The position numbers were made by a program, and so were the translations under genes. From the NCBI GenBank assembly GCA_020350085.1, contig CP070706.1, positions 3,944,063 to 3,971,792 on the forward strand: a stretch of DNA of 27,730 nucleotides. The letters run 5' to 3'. A model generated the notes under the pieces. It did not search any database, was not told where the DNA came from, and saw nothing but the letters and a program-made list of their open reading frames with translations. The DNA is from Acidobacteriota bacterium. GTDB lineage: Bacteria; Acidobacteriota; Polarisedimenticolia; J045. Of the stretch, positions 8,281-16,257 are shown piece by piece (the first letter of the stretch is position 1; the number at the start of each line of letters is the position of its first letter).

Positions 8281-9227
8281 TTTTCGCGCAGATTCCACCC
8301 GCTCGACTGGCCGAGAGGGGAGCTGGTGCCGTTGACCGTCAATCGCCGGCGCAAGCGGCGCCGCAGCTTCGAAAGTGCTTCTTGCTCGATCTGCCTGGCC
8401 CGCTCGCGGCTGACGTCGAGCCGCTGGCCAAGCTGCTGGAAGGTCATCACGGAACCGCCGTCCAGCCCGAAGCGATTACGGATGATCAGGCGCTCTCGGT
8501 ACGGAAGGCGTGCGACCTCGGCCAGCACTTCGGCCCGCACCTGCGCGGACAGAACCGTCTGTTCGGGGTCTCGCACGCGAGAATCCGGCAGGCGCTCCTG
8601 CAACGTCGCGCCTCCTTCCACGCGTGTCTGCTCCAAAGGAACGACCACCAGAGTGCTCGACATGTCCTCATCGACGCTGCTGATGGGAAGCCCACTCTCT
8701 CTCGAGAGCTCGTCGGCGGTCGGCTCCCGGCCGAGCTGCGCGCGCATCGTATCGCGGACCAGACGCAGACGGCGCCGTTTCTCCCGCGCATAGCGCGTGA
8801 GGCGAACCGGCTTACCCTCGCGGGCCAGATGGTCGAGGATCCGCTTTCGAATCCACCAAGAGGCGTAGGTCAGGAACTTGACCTCGTGGGATGGATCGTA
8901 GTGATGAGCAGCCTCAACCAGTCCGACGTTGCCTTCAGCGAGAAGATCCTCGAACGGAATGTCTCGTGAGCGAAACTCGCCGGCCACCTGAACGACGTAG
9001 AACAGATGCGGCTCAACGAGCTCGCGTACGCGCTCGTTGAGAGACTCGGCAACCACACGCGCCGCGGCCGAATCGGACCGCGCCACCTCTTCAACGTCTG
9101 GTTCGAGACCCGGAGGTTCGGACGCATCAGCTTCATAGACGGCTAGCAGACGTCGTGCGTCCTCGAGAAATAGACGCACGACTCGGCGTGGCGTCCTGTT
9201 TCGCGAAGACGGAGCGTAGGAAGACAC
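8277..9227 (-). CDS. RNA polymerase sigma-70 factor (RpoD/RpoS/RpoH-type, no region 1.1)
   Basis: A 316-residue sigma-70 family factor with regions 2, 3 and 4. Region 2 spans about residues 68-138 (PFEDLLAEGNVGLVEAAHHY, then KFLTYASWWIRKRILDHL). Region 3 spans about 150-225 (LGREPTADELSRESGLP). Region 4 spans about 235-293 (LPYRERLIIRNRFGLDGG, then the helix-turn-helix TFQQLGQRLDVSRERARQIE). There is no acidic region 1.1, so it is an alternative or group 2 type factor rather than the housekeeping one. Its regulon is unknown. GTG 9227 was chosen because a strong ribosome binding site lies directly before it; GTG 9257 in the same frame would add ten residues. The stop codon TAG is formed by palindromic repeat copy A. 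Three 12-bp dyads lie just upstream of the start and may be operators. Confidence 0.92.
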   Translation of the reverse strand: MSSYAPSSRNRTPRRVVRLFLEDARRLLAVYEADASEPPGLEPDVEEVARSDSAAARVVAESLNERVRELVEPHLFYVVQVAGEFRSRDIPFEDLLAEGNVGLVEAAHHYDPSHEVKFLTYASWWIRKRILDHLAREGKPVRLTRYAREKRRRLRLVRDTMRAQLGREPTADELSRESGLPISSVDEDMSSTLVVVPLEQTRVEGGATLQERLPDSRVRDPEQTVLSAQVRAEVLAEVARLPYRERLIIRNRFGLDGGSVMTFQQLGQRLDVSRERARQIEQEALSKLRRRLRRRLTVNGTSSPLGQSSGWNLREN

Positions 9228-9240
9228 CCCTTCCTCCCTC
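9228..9240 (-). promoter_or_regulatory. Ribosome binding site deciding the sigma-factor start
   Basis: Read on the minus strand the site is GAGGGAGGAAGGG immediately before GTG 9227, a very purine-rich Shine-Dalgarno with the GGAGG core about 5 nt from the start. GTG 9257, the longer alternative, has no such site. Confidence 0.6.
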
Positions 9241-9290
9241 TGAGCAGCCTCCGACACTCGCTGAGCAGCGCCGAGCTTCGCTGGGCAGCG
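9238..9290. repeat. Three phased 12-bp dyads upstream of the sigma-factor gene
   Basis: CGCTGAGCAGCG (9259-9270) and CGCTGGGCAGCG (9279-9290) are each inverted repeats with a 2-bp centre. CTCTGAGCAGCC (9238-9249) matches the first at 10 of 12 positions. The unit starts are 21 and 20 bp apart, about two helical turns, so a dimeric regulator could bind all three on one face of the DNA. They sit directly upstream of the sigma-factor start and ribosome binding site. No regulator can be named. Confidence 0.5.
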
Positions 9291-9458
9291 AGCGGTTCGG
9301 ATCGTTCCTCACTCCAGCAAGGAGACCTTCCCGACCGCAGCATCATATCGCGACTCGGCCCCAGCTCTAAGTGCCTCCTGGTGACGGACTCGTGACAACC
9401 CGGAAAGACCGAGTTAGCCACCAGGGGACGCTGCCTTTTCGAACCCCATCGCGGGAGA

Positions 9459-9510
9459 GTGCGCCAGCGAAGACGTCTCCGCCGCAAACGTACTATCTCA
9501 TTGCAGTTAG
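9459..9510. repeat. Stop-codon-overlapping palindromic repeat, decayed copy C
   Basis: The segment 9476-9510 aligns to the right half of copy A (8245-8280) at about 27 of 36 columns, sharing TCTCCGCCG, AAACGTA and the terminal TAG. It also carries the TCTCATTG of copy B. The left arm (9459-9475) is only a weak remnant (GCCA and GAAGAC), so the dyad symmetry is largely lost. As in the other copies, the arm tip is a stop codon: TTA at 9507-9509 is the complement of the mqnA stop TAA. This copy lies between two genes that run in the same direction, mqnA and the sigma factor. Confidence 0.6.
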
Positions 9511-10358
9511 CCGGACCGGCGACTCTCGGCCCAGCTGCGGCAGAAGGTGCCCGCACTCAACGGCACGAACCGCGGCCCGTTGCTCGGCCTCAGCAGGCCG
9601 GCCTGCGCTGCAGCCTCCCAGAACGCGAGCAGCCCGTCGAGCTCCGGCCGTCCGAGCCGGAAGACGACCGCCTTTTCGACGATCTCGACGAGATGTCGCT
9701 CGCTCGTGCCGTGACGCTGTGCAAACTGCCGTGCCAGAGCGGGCCAAGCTCGCCGCCCACGAGCGCGCGCGGTGTGCAGAAGACCATAAAGCTCACGATC
9801 CACCACGCCTGGCCGCGCGGCGCCCACGAGCCAAACGAACGGTAGGCCCGTCAACTGCGTCCACGCTTGGCCGAGATCGAGTCGCGAATACTCGGGGGAA
9901 GGTGATTCGATCAACGCGCGGTCACCGGCTACGAGCAACCCGTCGCAAGAGTCGAGCGCGCCCGCGCTCGCGCCCGTCCAAGCGGTGAGGTCCGGACAGA
10001 AACCTGCCGAGGAAAACAATATCTTCAGCAGCATCCCGGCAGTATCCGCGGGCCCGAGGCACGCGATCGACCTCAACTCGCCCAACCCGCGCCGATGATG
10101 GAGGATCGCCAGACCGGAGTTTCCGCGCGTGGTGACGGCCATGCCGGGAATCAACTCCAAGCGCTCGGAGCCATCTGCCGCTTGCTGCGGAGCCATCAGC
10201 GCCGCGTCGAGCTCGCCGTCGAGCAGTTGCCGGCCGATCACACTCGGGTCCGCGTGCGCGACGAGTTGCACGCGCTTTCTCGCCTCGGGGCGATCGAGCC
10301 CCCGCACAAGCGGCGCCGTGGTCAATCCGGCCGGTAGTCCGAAGCGGAATCGGTCCAT
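9507..10358 (-). CDS. mqnA: MqnA-like chorismate dehydratase (futalosine menaquinone pathway)
   Basis: This 283-residue protein has the periplasmic-binding-protein-like fold of MqnA, which dehydrates chorismate to 3-enolpyruvoyl-benzoate for menaquinone synthesis by the futalosine route. Recognisable segments are ADPSVIGRQLLDGELDAALM near residues 34-55, the serine/threonine-poor equivalent of the LL..G.iDa.l. motif. Others are ACLGPADTAGMLLKILF (about 99-115), GLLVAGDRALIE (about 140-151) and LDLGQAWTQLTGLPFVWL (about 160-177). MqnD-family enzymes share the fold but lack the GD.AL...DLG..W..TGLPFV arrangement, so MqnA is the better call. Divergence at the N-terminus leaves some doubt about substrate. 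The gene lies 29 nt downstream of rnz and is probably the last of an sppA-rnz-mqnA transcript. Its stop codon coincides with the tip of palindromic repeat copy C. Confidence 0.72.
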   Translation of the reverse strand: MDRFRFGLPAGLTTAPLVRGLDRPEARKRVQLVAHADPSVIGRQLLDGELDAALMAPQQAADGSERLELIPGMAVTTRGNSGLAILHHRRGLGELRSIACLGPADTAGMLLKILFSSAGFCPDLTAWTGASAGALDSCDGLLVAGDRALIESPSPEYSRLDLGQAWTQLTGLPFVWLVGAARPGVVDRELYGLLHTARARGRRAWPALARQFAQRHGTSERHLVEIVEKAVVFRLGRPELDGLLAFWEAAAQAGLLRPSNGPRFVPLSAGTFCRSWAESRRSG

Positions 10359-10387
10359 GGAGGTTCCCGGGGTCGTTCCCGTGCTTC

Positions 10388-11410
10388 CTATGGTGCCGCC
10401 GTCTGCGGGAGCAGCGCTAATGGGACCGAATGCGACAGCCGCTGCAGCTCGTTCAGAACACGTTGCGGATCGTGCTCATAGCGCGACGACAGATGTACTG
10501 GGCATAGCGCATCGGCCGCTGCCTCGCGCGCAACTCGTGCGGCGTCTTCCGTACACAGATGCCCGTAGGCGAGCCCCAGCGATCGGTCTTCCACACAGTA
10601 GTACGCTTCCAGGACGAGCCGTCGGGTTTGCCGCGCCAGTGAGGCGAGCCGAGTGATGTTGGCACTCGTCGGTGAGAGATCCGTCGCGTACGCGATCGTG
10701 TCCCCAGGTCGTTCGCGAATCAGCTCACGACTCAGTTGGAGCGCGTTGACCGAACACCCTGACGGCAGGCGGATCTGGGTCGCGTCGGCCGATCCGTCGC
10801 GAAGGGCCTGCTTCAGCCTGCCGAGCCACGGTCCCGGCTCCAGCCCGGAACGCTCGAGCGCGACCTTATCGACGGCAAAATCGAGGTGTTCGCGAATCAG
10901 GTAACAGATCGAAGCCACACCGGCATGATCGAGCGGGCAGGCGAGGATCTCGAGTGTCTCGTCGCGGTGCACGGGTTCGTCGTCGCGACGGTCCCGGCGC
11001 TCGAAGCAAGCCGGCTCGAAGCCGCGCTCGCGCGGAAATCGCCATCGCTCGATCCGGTGCTCGTGGATCTCGGACACGCTGAGGTCGATCGGAAAAGCAT
11101 CGACGAGATTCCAGGTGAAGGCCCCGAGATACGAGCGCAACTGTCGCGCCATCCCCGGCGGGCCGAAGATCTCCAGCGCGCGCTCGGGATGATCGAGGTG
11201 CACGCGCAGCAGGCGACCGAGACCGAAGACATGATCCACGTGGGCGTGCGAGACGAGCGCCTGCCGACAATCCAGCAGCGAGCGCGCCGGAATCCGGCTC
11301 GTGTCGCCGCAGTCGAGCAGCAGGGTGCGACGCGACCATCGTAGCCGCACGATCACGAGCGGATCCCCGAACAGCCCGTTCGGCAGTCCGGCACGAAAGG
11401 TGTGCTTCAC
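10388..11410 (-). CDS. rnz: RNase Z-like metallo-beta-lactamase-fold hydrolase
   Basis: A 340-residue metallo-beta-lactamase-fold protein with the order of motifs seen in tRNA 3'-endonuclease RNase Z, which trims tRNA 3' trailers. LLLDCGD (residues 30-36) precedes the zinc motif HxHxDH, H55AHVDH60. Further ligands are supplied by CPLDHAGVASICYLI (His), IAYATDLSPT (Asp) and CPVHLSSRYEHD (His). The region from about 235 to 300 (DTIAYATDLSPTSANI, then AYYCVEDRSLGLAYGHLCTED) matches the C-terminal half of the RNase Z family. The sequence is quite divergent, so another role within the RNase Z-like group is possible. It starts 12 nt after the sppA stop and ends 29 nt before mqnA, consistent with one operon. 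No membrane or signal segment is visible, so it is cytoplasmic. Confidence 0.75.
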   Translation of the reverse strand: MKHTFRAGLPNGLFGDPLVIVRLRWSRRTLLLDCGDTSRIPARSLLDCRQALVSHAHVDHVFGLGRLLRVHLDHPERALEIFGPPGMARQLRSYLGAFTWNLVDAFPIDLSVSEIHEHRIERWRFPRERGFEPACFERRDRRDDEPVHRDETLEILACPLDHAGVASICYLIREHLDFAVDKVALERSGLEPGPWLGRLKQALRDGSADATQIRLPSGCSVNALQLSRELIRERPGDTIAYATDLSPTSANITRLASLARQTRRLVLEAYYCVEDRSLGLAYGHLCTEDAARVAREAAADALCPVHLSSRYEHDPQRVLNELQRLSHSVPLALLPQTAAP

Positions 11411-11421
11411 GAGCTTCGCCG

Positions 11422-13155
11422 TCAGCGAATGTGAGGCACGGAGCGGTCGATGAGCAGCTCTTCCTGCCCGTCAGCCAGTGCCGCGAGCTGGCTCAGAATA
11501 CGGCGCAGCTCGGGCGGCAGCGAGGCGGCCGCGCCGGGGCCGAAGAGTGATTCGAAAAACGGTCTGCGACGTGGCAGGACGATCAGCTCCGTCGTTGTGT
11601 TCGGAGGGATTCCCGCTAGCTCGCGGGCGACCTCCACGGCGCGTCGCAGCCCGCCGATCTCGTCGATCAGGCCGCGTTCGAGCGCATCACGGCCCGACCA
11701 GACGCGTCCGCGCGCCAGCGGCTCGAGTTGCTCGACGGAAAGTCCCCGACCCTCTGCCGCCTTGGATACGAAATCTTCGTAGATGGCGTCGAGCATCTTG
11801 TCCATGCGCTCCCAACCACGCTCGTCGTAGCGCTGCTGAGTGGAAAGAAGCTCCGCATTCTCGCCCACTTGAAGACCGCTGAAGCGAACACCGAGCTTGT
11901 TGAGCCAAAACTCGTGCGTCACCAATTTGCCAGCGTAGACGCCGATCGAGCCGGTGATCGTGTTGGCATCGGCCATCAGGTGATTGGCCTGCATCGAGAT
12001 GAAATAGCCCCCAGAGGCAGCCACGTTGCCCATACTGACCACGATCGGCTTCTCATGGCGTGTCAGCGCGAGCTCGCGTCGGATCAGATCGGACGCGACG
12101 TATGAGCCACCGGGACTGTCCACACGCAACACGACGGCGTGGACACTCCCATCCTCCCGCGCCTCGCGTAGAGCCTCAGCGATCGTATCCGAGCCGACGA
12201 TCTGTCCGCCGAGAGCTTGTTGGCGCGAAGGTCCCCGGGCGATGTCGCCGACGGCGTAAATCAGTGCGATACGCTGCCAACCGCCACGAAACAGTCGTTG
12301 CCGGCCGAGGTATGTGCCGAGGTCGATGAACGGCTCGTCGATACCGAGCTCGCTCTCGATCTCCTCGTGGACTTCGTCGCGATAGGCGATATCGTCGATG
12401 AGCCCGGCATCGCGCGCCTCCTCGGCCGTGAAAGGACCCGCGTCGATCAGCTCACGCACGCGCTCAGGCGTCAGCGCGCGGCCGTGCACGATTCCCGCGA
12501 CGAGCGTGTCGAACACCGACGTGATCAGGCGGCTCGTCGCCTGACGGTGAGTATCGGTGTAGTCGCGCTCGGTGTAGAGATTGACGGCATTCTTGAACTC
12601 CTTTCGCCGGCCGAATTGGGGCTCGATCTCGAGCCGGGAAAGCAGCTCGCGGACGAACGGAGTCTCCACGCGCAGCCCCGTGAGCCCGAGGTGGCCGGGA
12701 GGGGCGACGACGACGCGATCGCACGCCGAAGCGAGATAGTAGCTGGCGTTGCCTCCGCCGAACTCTCCTGCCGATTCGAAGAAGGCAGTCGTCCACTTGC
12801 CGGATTCTCGCAAGTCCTCGAGCGCCTCGCGTAGCTCCTCGATCTGGGCCCAGCCAGCGCTGATGCCCCCCACGTCGAGCAGCACACCGACGATAGAATC
12901 GTCGTCGCGTGCCGCGGCAAAGGCTTCGAGTAGGTCGCGAAGGTCCAGCTTCTGACGTCCCACGAGCTCTCCGAAGACAGCGCGAGGCTTTAGTTCGGGG
13001 ATCTCTCCGCGGAGTTCGACCAGCAAGACACGCTCGGGCCTCCACGGAGCCGCCGGTGCCGGACCGAGCATCGAGAGCGCGATCAGCACGACTGTCAACG
13101 AGACCACGAGCAGAACGAATACGGTAAGAACGAGCCAACGGATGGTGCGTGACAT
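11422..13155 (-). CDS. sppA: Signal peptide peptidase SppA, 67-kDa type (protease IV)
   Basis: A 577-residue protein with an N-terminal transmembrane anchor (about residues 7-30) and two tandem ClpP-like S49 domains, as in E. coli SppA. SppA degrades cleaved signal peptides in the inner membrane from the periplasmic side. The catalytic dyad is split between the two domains as expected: Lys188 in RKEFKNAVNLYTERDY and Ser381 in GNVAASGGYFIS. RVDSPGGSY (about 344-352) and ITGSIGVYAGK support the C-terminal protease domain. The ATG at 13155 has an AGGAGAAGG ribosome binding site. It opens a minus-strand cluster with rnz and mqnA, separated from rnz by only 11 nt. A TACAAT box at 13272-13277 (minus strand) is a possible -10 element about 110 nt upstream, without a good -35 partner. 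Confidence 0.95.
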   Translation of the reverse strand: MSRTIRWLVLTVFVLLVVSLTVVLIALSMLGPAPAAPWRPERVLLVELRGEIPELKPRAVFGELVGRQKLDLRDLLEAFAAARDDDSIVGVLLDVGGISAGWAQIEELREALEDLRESGKWTTAFFESAGEFGGGNASYYLASACDRVVVAPPGHLGLTGLRVETPFVRELLSRLEIEPQFGRRKEFKNAVNLYTERDYTDTHRQATSRLITSVFDTLVAGIVHGRALTPERVRELIDAGPFTAEEARDAGLIDDIAYRDEVHEEIESELGIDEPFIDLGTYLGRQRLFRGGWQRIALIYAVGDIARGPSRQQALGGQIVGSDTIAEALREAREDGSVHAVVLRVDSPGGSYVASDLIRRELALTRHEKPIVVSMGNVAASGGYFISMQANHLMADANTITGSIGVYAGKLVTHEFWLNKLGVRFSGLQVGENAELLSTQQRYDERGWERMDKMLDAIYEDFVSKAAEGRGLSVEQLEPLARGRVWSGRDALERGLIDEIGGLRRAVEVARELAGIPPNTTTELIVLPRRRPFFESLFGPGAAASLPPELRRILSQLAALADGQEELLIDRSVPHIR

Positions 13156-13314
13156 GGTCCCTTCTCCTGACTCATCGCGTGCGGATGTCTCTACCGGCCG
13201 ACTCCACCGAGGCGACCCTTCTGCCGGCCGCCGCGCCTGCAGGGTTCACGGGGCGCGAAGCACCTTTGGGGATTGTAGAGACGCGCTCCCGCCGGCGCCC
13301 GCTCTCGGGCTGAG

Positions 13315-16023
13315 CTACGATCCCGCCCCCGCCTCACGCAGCTGCCAGCGCTCGTCCCACGCCTCGGGCTGGGCGCGCAGGAAGCGGTCGAACCACTCGA
13401 GGAGCATCGAGCGGACCTCGACGATGCGCTCGAACCGGCTCGCGATGCCGTGGTCCTCGCCAGGAAACAAGACCAACTCCGACGTCTGGCCCTGGACTCG
13501 CAGAGCCGTGAACAGCTGCTCCGACTCACCTGGGGGAACGTTTCGGTCGGCGCTTCCATGGACGAGAAGCAGTGGCGTTCGGATCCGGTGCGCTCGGAAC
13601 AGCGGCGAGTTGCCCACGACGAATCGCTGATCACTCCATGGCTGCACGCCGCCGAACGCCATGTCGCCGTACGTCCAGCCCCACACACCTTGGCCCCAGT
13701 AGCTCGACAGGTCGGAGATTCCGAACAGCGACACGGCGGCGGCGAAGCGAGTCGTCGACGAGAGCAAGTAATCCGTCATGAAGCCGCCAAACGAGCGGCC
13801 GTAGACGCCGATCCGTTCTGGGTCCACTTGCGGATGAGCCGCGAGAAACGCCTCAACACCCGCCAGCGTGTCTGCCGCCGCCTTCGGTCCCCAATCAGCC
13901 ACGTGATGGTCGGCGAACGAGGACCCATAGCCGTAGGCTCCACGCGGATTGACGACGAGGACGCCATATCCGTTCGCAGCGAGAAACTGGTGCGTCGGGT
14001 TGAAGCGTTTCGGCGTTGGCGTGGCGCCGCCGTAGAGATAGACGATGAGCGGTATCTCGCCGCGGCTCGATTGCTGGTCCCGATGGCCATGATTCTCAGA
14101 GGGCGCATACCACCACGCTTCGATCGTCTGTCCGTCGGGTCCGACAAAAGAGGCCGGCTCGGCATCGACGAGCTGGAAAGCCCCGACGAACTCTTCATCC
14201 GGTCGCTCGATGGCAAGCACGGCGCCGTCTCGAGCAAGCACGTGCAGCTCCGAGGGGCTGGAGGGTGTCGAGCGAACCCAGGCGGCAGCACGAGCGTCCG
14301 CGGAGACCGACACGATCATCGAGACGCCGTCCGTGTCTTCGGCGACCGGCTCGGGTCGCCAGCCTGTTTCCTCGCGCAGTCGAACGAGGTTTACGCTCGC
14401 GCCATCGGCGTGGATGGCGAGCAGCGAGCCATCCGCCGTCCAAACCAAGGGGTCGTGGGCGGCGGTGCCGATCGTCACCGACCGCAGCAACTCGGGTACC
14501 TCGTAAAAACCGGATTCGAGATCGAGAAAGTGAAGCCGCCGATCGTAAACGTTGCGCGTCGCGCCGGAGGAATCCGGTGGCTCCGGGGGCCCGATGAATG
14601 CCGCCCGCCGTCCGGCCGGGTGCACGGCGATCGAACTGGGGCGAACCTCCCATCCTGCAACGTACGACGTGACGAGCTCGTCATGGCCGCTGACGAGATC
14701 AAGCACGCGAAACTCAGTGTGAAACCACGGCCAGCTCTCCTGCGGCAGCGTGCGGGCGTAGAGCACCCGATCCCCCCCGGGAAAGAACGTCGCGTCATCG
14801 ATGACGAAGTCACCCGGAGCCGTGAGGCGTCGCCGCGCTCGGCTGGCGGCGTCGAGTAGGTGCAAGTGTGGCTCGCGCGTGTAGTCCGGGACCTTCTCAC
14901 GCAGCTCCGCACGCCGGGTCGCACTCTCGGCCGCCGCCGCCGGCAGCTCGGCACCGCGAGACGAGGCGATCAGCAGAAACCGTCCGTCTGGGCTCCATCG
15001 TGCGAGGCCCAGGCCCGGCTCGTCACGGACGAGCACTCGCGAGGACCCCGTATCGACGCTCCATTCGACGAGATCCACGCCGTCGTCACCGCTTCGCTGC
15101 AGCAAGATTCGCGACCCGTCGCTCGAGAAGGCGACAGGAGTCAGCATCTGACCTTCGACAGAGAGGACCGTCCGCTGACCGCTGACGCCGATCAGGTCCG
15201 TCCGCGCACGCCAATCGCCCGTCGCCGGGTCTCGCCGATCGAGCCGCCGTGCCACCAGGCGGCCGCCAGGAGAGACGGCCAGCGCACCGATCCGCGACAG
15301 CTCGGAGAAAGCTCCGTAACGGGCGGGCGCAGGGCGCGCCTCGTGTGACCAGCGCAGGCCGAGCGGCACGTCCGCCCGATCAGCGTGAGCAGAGATCTCG
15401 AACGACACCGGCAGCGCAGCCTGCTGCGGCACGACCAGACGTATCAGGAGCAGCGAGGCCCCGCGAGGGCGGAGAAAGGAAGCCGTGCGAGCCTCGCCCT
15501 CCTCCGACGGCGCCAGCGGGAGGGCCTCTCCGTCCGCGTACACGGTCGGGTCTGCCCCCGTCGTCAGGCTCAGCGTGAGCGGACCGAATCTGTCCTGCTC
15601 GAGCTGAGCGCCGAACCAGAACACGCCGGGCTCGTTGAGCGAGAACGCCGATCCGCGTGCCGCGGAGGGTTCGACGATCTCCCAGGTACGTGTCAGACCG
15701 GGCCCCAGCGTCACCGGCTGCCCCGCGCGCGGGCGCGAGCGGCGGGGGTCGAGTTCCGGCACGAGCTGGATCGACGGGGCCAGCGGGCTCGAAGAATCCT
15801 CCTCAGCCGGCAGCGGAAGCGGTCCCAAGCCGAGCAGTCGATTCGGCTTGGCCAGGTTGATGTCGCTGGATCTGCCGGTCCCGCTCGTGGCGCGCGCCGG
15901 GGATTCGGCCGAAACGGGCCCGCCGGCGCACGCGATCGCGAGCAGCGCGCCGGTGACGACGAGCGCGCGACGTCGATCGGTCAGTCCGATGGTAGCGAAT
16001 CGACGAAGCGGTCTGAATCTCAT
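13315..16023 (-). CDS. Exported S9-family serine peptidase (prolyl oligopeptidase/acylaminoacyl-peptidase type)
   Basis: I start the gene at ATG 16023, which has GGAGA (16029-16033) 5 nt upstream and begins a basic, hydrophobic signal segment. The frame is open further to 16278, but without conserved sequence. The 902-residue product has an export signal (about residues 18-40). LAIAC could be a lipobox, or cleavage could follow PVSA. A beta-rich region of some 550 residues, the propeller with its WSPDGRFLL-type repeats, precedes the alpha/beta-hydrolase domain. The catalytic triad is recognisable as Ser744 in YGRSFGGFM, Asp in VHGSADRNVPP and His in PGEDHGIAS. Members cut short peptides or remove blocked N-terminal residues. 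It is divergent from the CHAT-like gene, across a 234-bp region holding two hairpins. The window has a second S9 peptidase at 21152, without a signal peptide. Confidence 0.9.
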   Translation of the reverse strand: MRFRPLRRFATIGLTDRRRALVVTGALLAIACAGGPVSAESPARATSGTGRSSDINLAKPNRLLGLGPLPLPAEEDSSSPLAPSIQLVPELDPRRSRPRAGQPVTLGPGLTRTWEIVEPSAARGSAFSLNEPGVFWFGAQLEQDRFGPLTLSLTTGADPTVYADGEALPLAPSEEGEARTASFLRPRGASLLLIRLVVPQQAALPVSFEISAHADRADVPLGLRWSHEARPAPARYGAFSELSRIGALAVSPGGRLVARRLDRRDPATGDWRARTDLIGVSGQRTVLSVEGQMLTPVAFSSDGSRILLQRSGDDGVDLVEWSVDTGSSRVLVRDEPGLGLARWSPDGRFLLIASSRGAELPAAAAESATRRAELREKVPDYTREPHLHLLDAASRARRRLTAPGDFVIDDATFFPGGDRVLYARTLPQESWPWFHTEFRVLDLVSGHDELVTSYVAGWEVRPSSIAVHPAGRRAAFIGPPEPPDSSGATRNVYDRRLHFLDLESGFYEVPELLRSVTIGTAAHDPLVWTADGSLLAIHADGASVNLVRLREETGWRPEPVAEDTDGVSMIVSVSADARAAAWVRSTPSSPSELHVLARDGAVLAIERPDEEFVGAFQLVDAEPASFVGPDGQTIEAWWYAPSENHGHRDQQSSRGEIPLIVYLYGGATPTPKRFNPTHQFLAANGYGVLVVNPRGAYGYGSSFADHHVADWGPKAAADTLAGVEAFLAAHPQVDPERIGVYGRSFGGFMTDYLLSSTTRFAAAVSLFGISDLSSYWGQGVWGWTYGDMAFGGVQPWSDQRFVVGNSPLFRAHRIRTPLLLVHGSADRNVPPGESEQLFTALRVQGQTSELVLFPGEDHGIASRFERIVEVRSMLLEWFDRFLRAQPEAWDERWQLREAGAGS

Positions 16024-16129
16024 GGGTTTCTCCAGAGCCCGAGCGGGTCTATCGAGGAAAGCGGTCGAGTCGGTTATCTTACGCACGGGGGCGCCGCGTG
16101 AAAGCACGTTGGCGGCGCCGGCGGCGCGA

Positions 16130-16208
16130 AACGCGGATCCCGTCTCCGCGTTGCCGCCCGTGGCCGGGTGCTGAGCCACCGGACGGCAACGAGCGGGGCT
16201 CGTTGCCG
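16130..16208. other. Two perfect hairpins in the leader of the CHAT-like gene
   Basis: The first has an 8-bp stem, AACGCGGA (16130-16137) and TCCGCGTT (16145-16152), with a 7-nt loop. The second has an 11-bp perfect stem, CGGCAACGAGC (16184-16194) and GCTCGTTGCCG (16198-16208), with a GGG loop. Neither is followed by a T run on either strand, so terminators are unlikely. They lie in the divergent region 16024-16257, close to the plus-strand start, and could be operators or leader RNA structures. Confidence 0.55.
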
Positions 16209-16244
16209 ACGATGGCCGAAATCGCGCGATGTTGCGTGGTTTCG

Positions 16245-16251
16245 AAGGAGG
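16245..16251 (+). promoter_or_regulatory. Ribosome binding site deciding the start of the CHAT-like gene
   Basis: AAGGAGG lies 6 nt before GTG 16258, a near-perfect Shine-Dalgarno at ideal spacing. It supports GTG 16258 over the further upstream ATG 16168 in the same frame, which would put 30 unrelated residues before the signal segment. Confidence 0.65.
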
Positions 16252-16257
16252 CACGCT

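Noticed and set aside
13265..13285. TTGGGGATTGTAGAGA near 13268 as another palindromic repeat copy
   Set aside because: It contains similar words (TTGGGG, ATTGT) but in the wrong order, with no opposite arm and not at a stop codon.
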